Part shown: positions 16,572-17,097 of the stretch, piece by piece | Numbering within the stretch: the stretch's first letter is position 1 | Layout of the letters: each line of letters begins with the position of its first letter | NCBI GenBank assembly: GCA_028565635.1 | Contig: JAOXYB010021770.1 | Location: forward strand, 1-17,097 | From: Phoronis ovalis | Lineage: Eukaryota > Phoronida > Phoronidae | Length of the DNA: 17,097 nucleotides | Direction: 5' to 3' | Notes under the pieces: model-generated | What the model was told of the DNA's origin: nothing | What the model saw: only the letters and a program-made list of their open reading frames with translations | Databases searched by the model: none | Position numbers and translations under genes: made by a program

Positions 16572-17097
16572 AGTCTGAAGAATAAAGCTAAAATTTGAAA
16601 AGATCACCTTTGGTTGGATTACCCTTGATAAGCATTTTTTTATTGTTATTGTGTATAAAATTGCGAAAATAAATATGAAACACTCACCTGCATCTGATGG
16701 ACCTGAGAACAATTCAGCCGCTGAAACTCGACATTGTTGCACAGTAAATTTTATGGCAGACATTCTAATTTCTTGCTGAGTGTCAAAAATAACATATTCT
16801 GATGACTCGCTACCCATTGCGTGCCAAACTGTAGTATCGTCTCCATCCATGATATGAGACATGCAGTTCTGTGGTGAACCGGGGCATCCTGCACTTGCAG
16901 GAAACTGGTTGTCATCAGACGAAGAACTCACTTCAATTACCCATGTATTGTTCTTCAGCCAGTCACCTGGTGTCAACATAAAAATTGTAAATTTTTATAT
17001 TTGAACCAATGGACGTCAAACATTATGAATACACTCTTTAACTTTTTGCCAATCAACAAATGTTTAAGTCAATATCTTTTCTACTTATATAAATATA
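16572..17097 (-). repeat. Large inverted repeat, right arm (runs to window end)
   Basis: Reverse-complement copy of 15957-16478, starting at 'gtctgaagaataaagc'. The similarity reaches the last bases of the window ('ctacttatataaatata'), so the true outer end may lie beyond 17097. Confidence 0.93.
16688..16966 (-). CDS. Second copy of the discoidin-like exon, opposite strand
   Basis: On the minus strand the exon begins after 'gacaccag' at 16966 and ends at a gtgagt donor after 16688. It is again 279 bp, phase 1-1, with no stop or frameshift. The product is the same module with nine amino-acid changes relative to the + copy; the MDGDDTTVWHA core and both cysteines are unchanged. By hand count about six of the 15 base changes are silent. 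Its first exon would lie right of 17097. It could belong to a convergent sister gene or be an orphan copied exon. Confidence 0.7.

Noticed and set aside
15957-17097. Inverted repeat as a pure fold-back sequencing or assembly artefact
   Set aside because: Not fully excluded. A 93 bp unmatched spacer, about 5% divergence in the exon and several flank indels make a simple fold-back read unlikely. Two misjoined haplotypes remain possible.
1-17097. Prokaryotic operon, CRISPR array, tRNA or rRNA genes
   Set aside because: Genes are split by GT/AG introns. No regular spacer-repeat array, cloverleaf or rRNA core sequence was seen on either strand.

Overview
The window is animal nuclear DNA. It is AT-rich, its genes are cut into short exons (86-279 bp) bounded by GT/AG splice sites, and nearly all coding sequence belongs to secreted, cysteine-rich modular proteins. 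The frequent 'acatgta' runs, the MITE-like elements and the protein families (astacin, CUB, EGF, MAM, discoidin-like) suggest a marine invertebrate, perhaps a bivalve or other lophotrochozoan. That placement is an inference from style, not from a marker gene.

Region 1 (1-2169) holds no gene I can support. It has one copy of a dispersed repeat (about 1690-1800). The missing start of gene 1 should lie here or upstream. Region 2 (2170-11547, + strand) is a large secreted metalloprotease gene. I could assemble 18 exons by hand into one continuous frame of 2397 bp (798 residues plus stop). The domain order is end of propeptide with a furin-like RSKR site, astacin (M12A) catalytic domain, EGF, CUB, EGF, MAM, Thr-rich mucin-like linker, MAM. 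Every non-catalytic domain after the protease is delimited by phase 1 introns, and the two MAM domains have the same four-exon layout, as expected from exon shuffling and tandem module duplication. The frame ends at TAG 11545-11547. Eight bases later comes a strong donor, and the next acceptor (11884) opens a block that continues the same frame with a MAM-like tail. Intron 17 carries a terminal-inverted-repeat element.

Region 3 (11958-13344) is intergenic, with candidate poly(A) signals only. Region 4 (13345-17097) holds a second gene on the + strand. It has a signal-peptide exon (13345-13411), a 2.67 kb intron containing a deleted hAT transposon with a recognisable transposase tail, and a phase-matched discoidin-like exon (16081-16359). 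That last exon and its flanks (about 520 bp) are repeated in inverted orientation from about 16572 to the window end, with a spacer of about 93 bp. Both copies keep an open frame and both splice sites.

The encoded proteins would act outside the cell. Gene 1 is a zinc protease carrying adhesion and protein-binding modules. Gene 2 is a small secreted protein with a possible ligand-binding half-domain. I see no prokaryotic features, no RNA genes and no CRISPR array.
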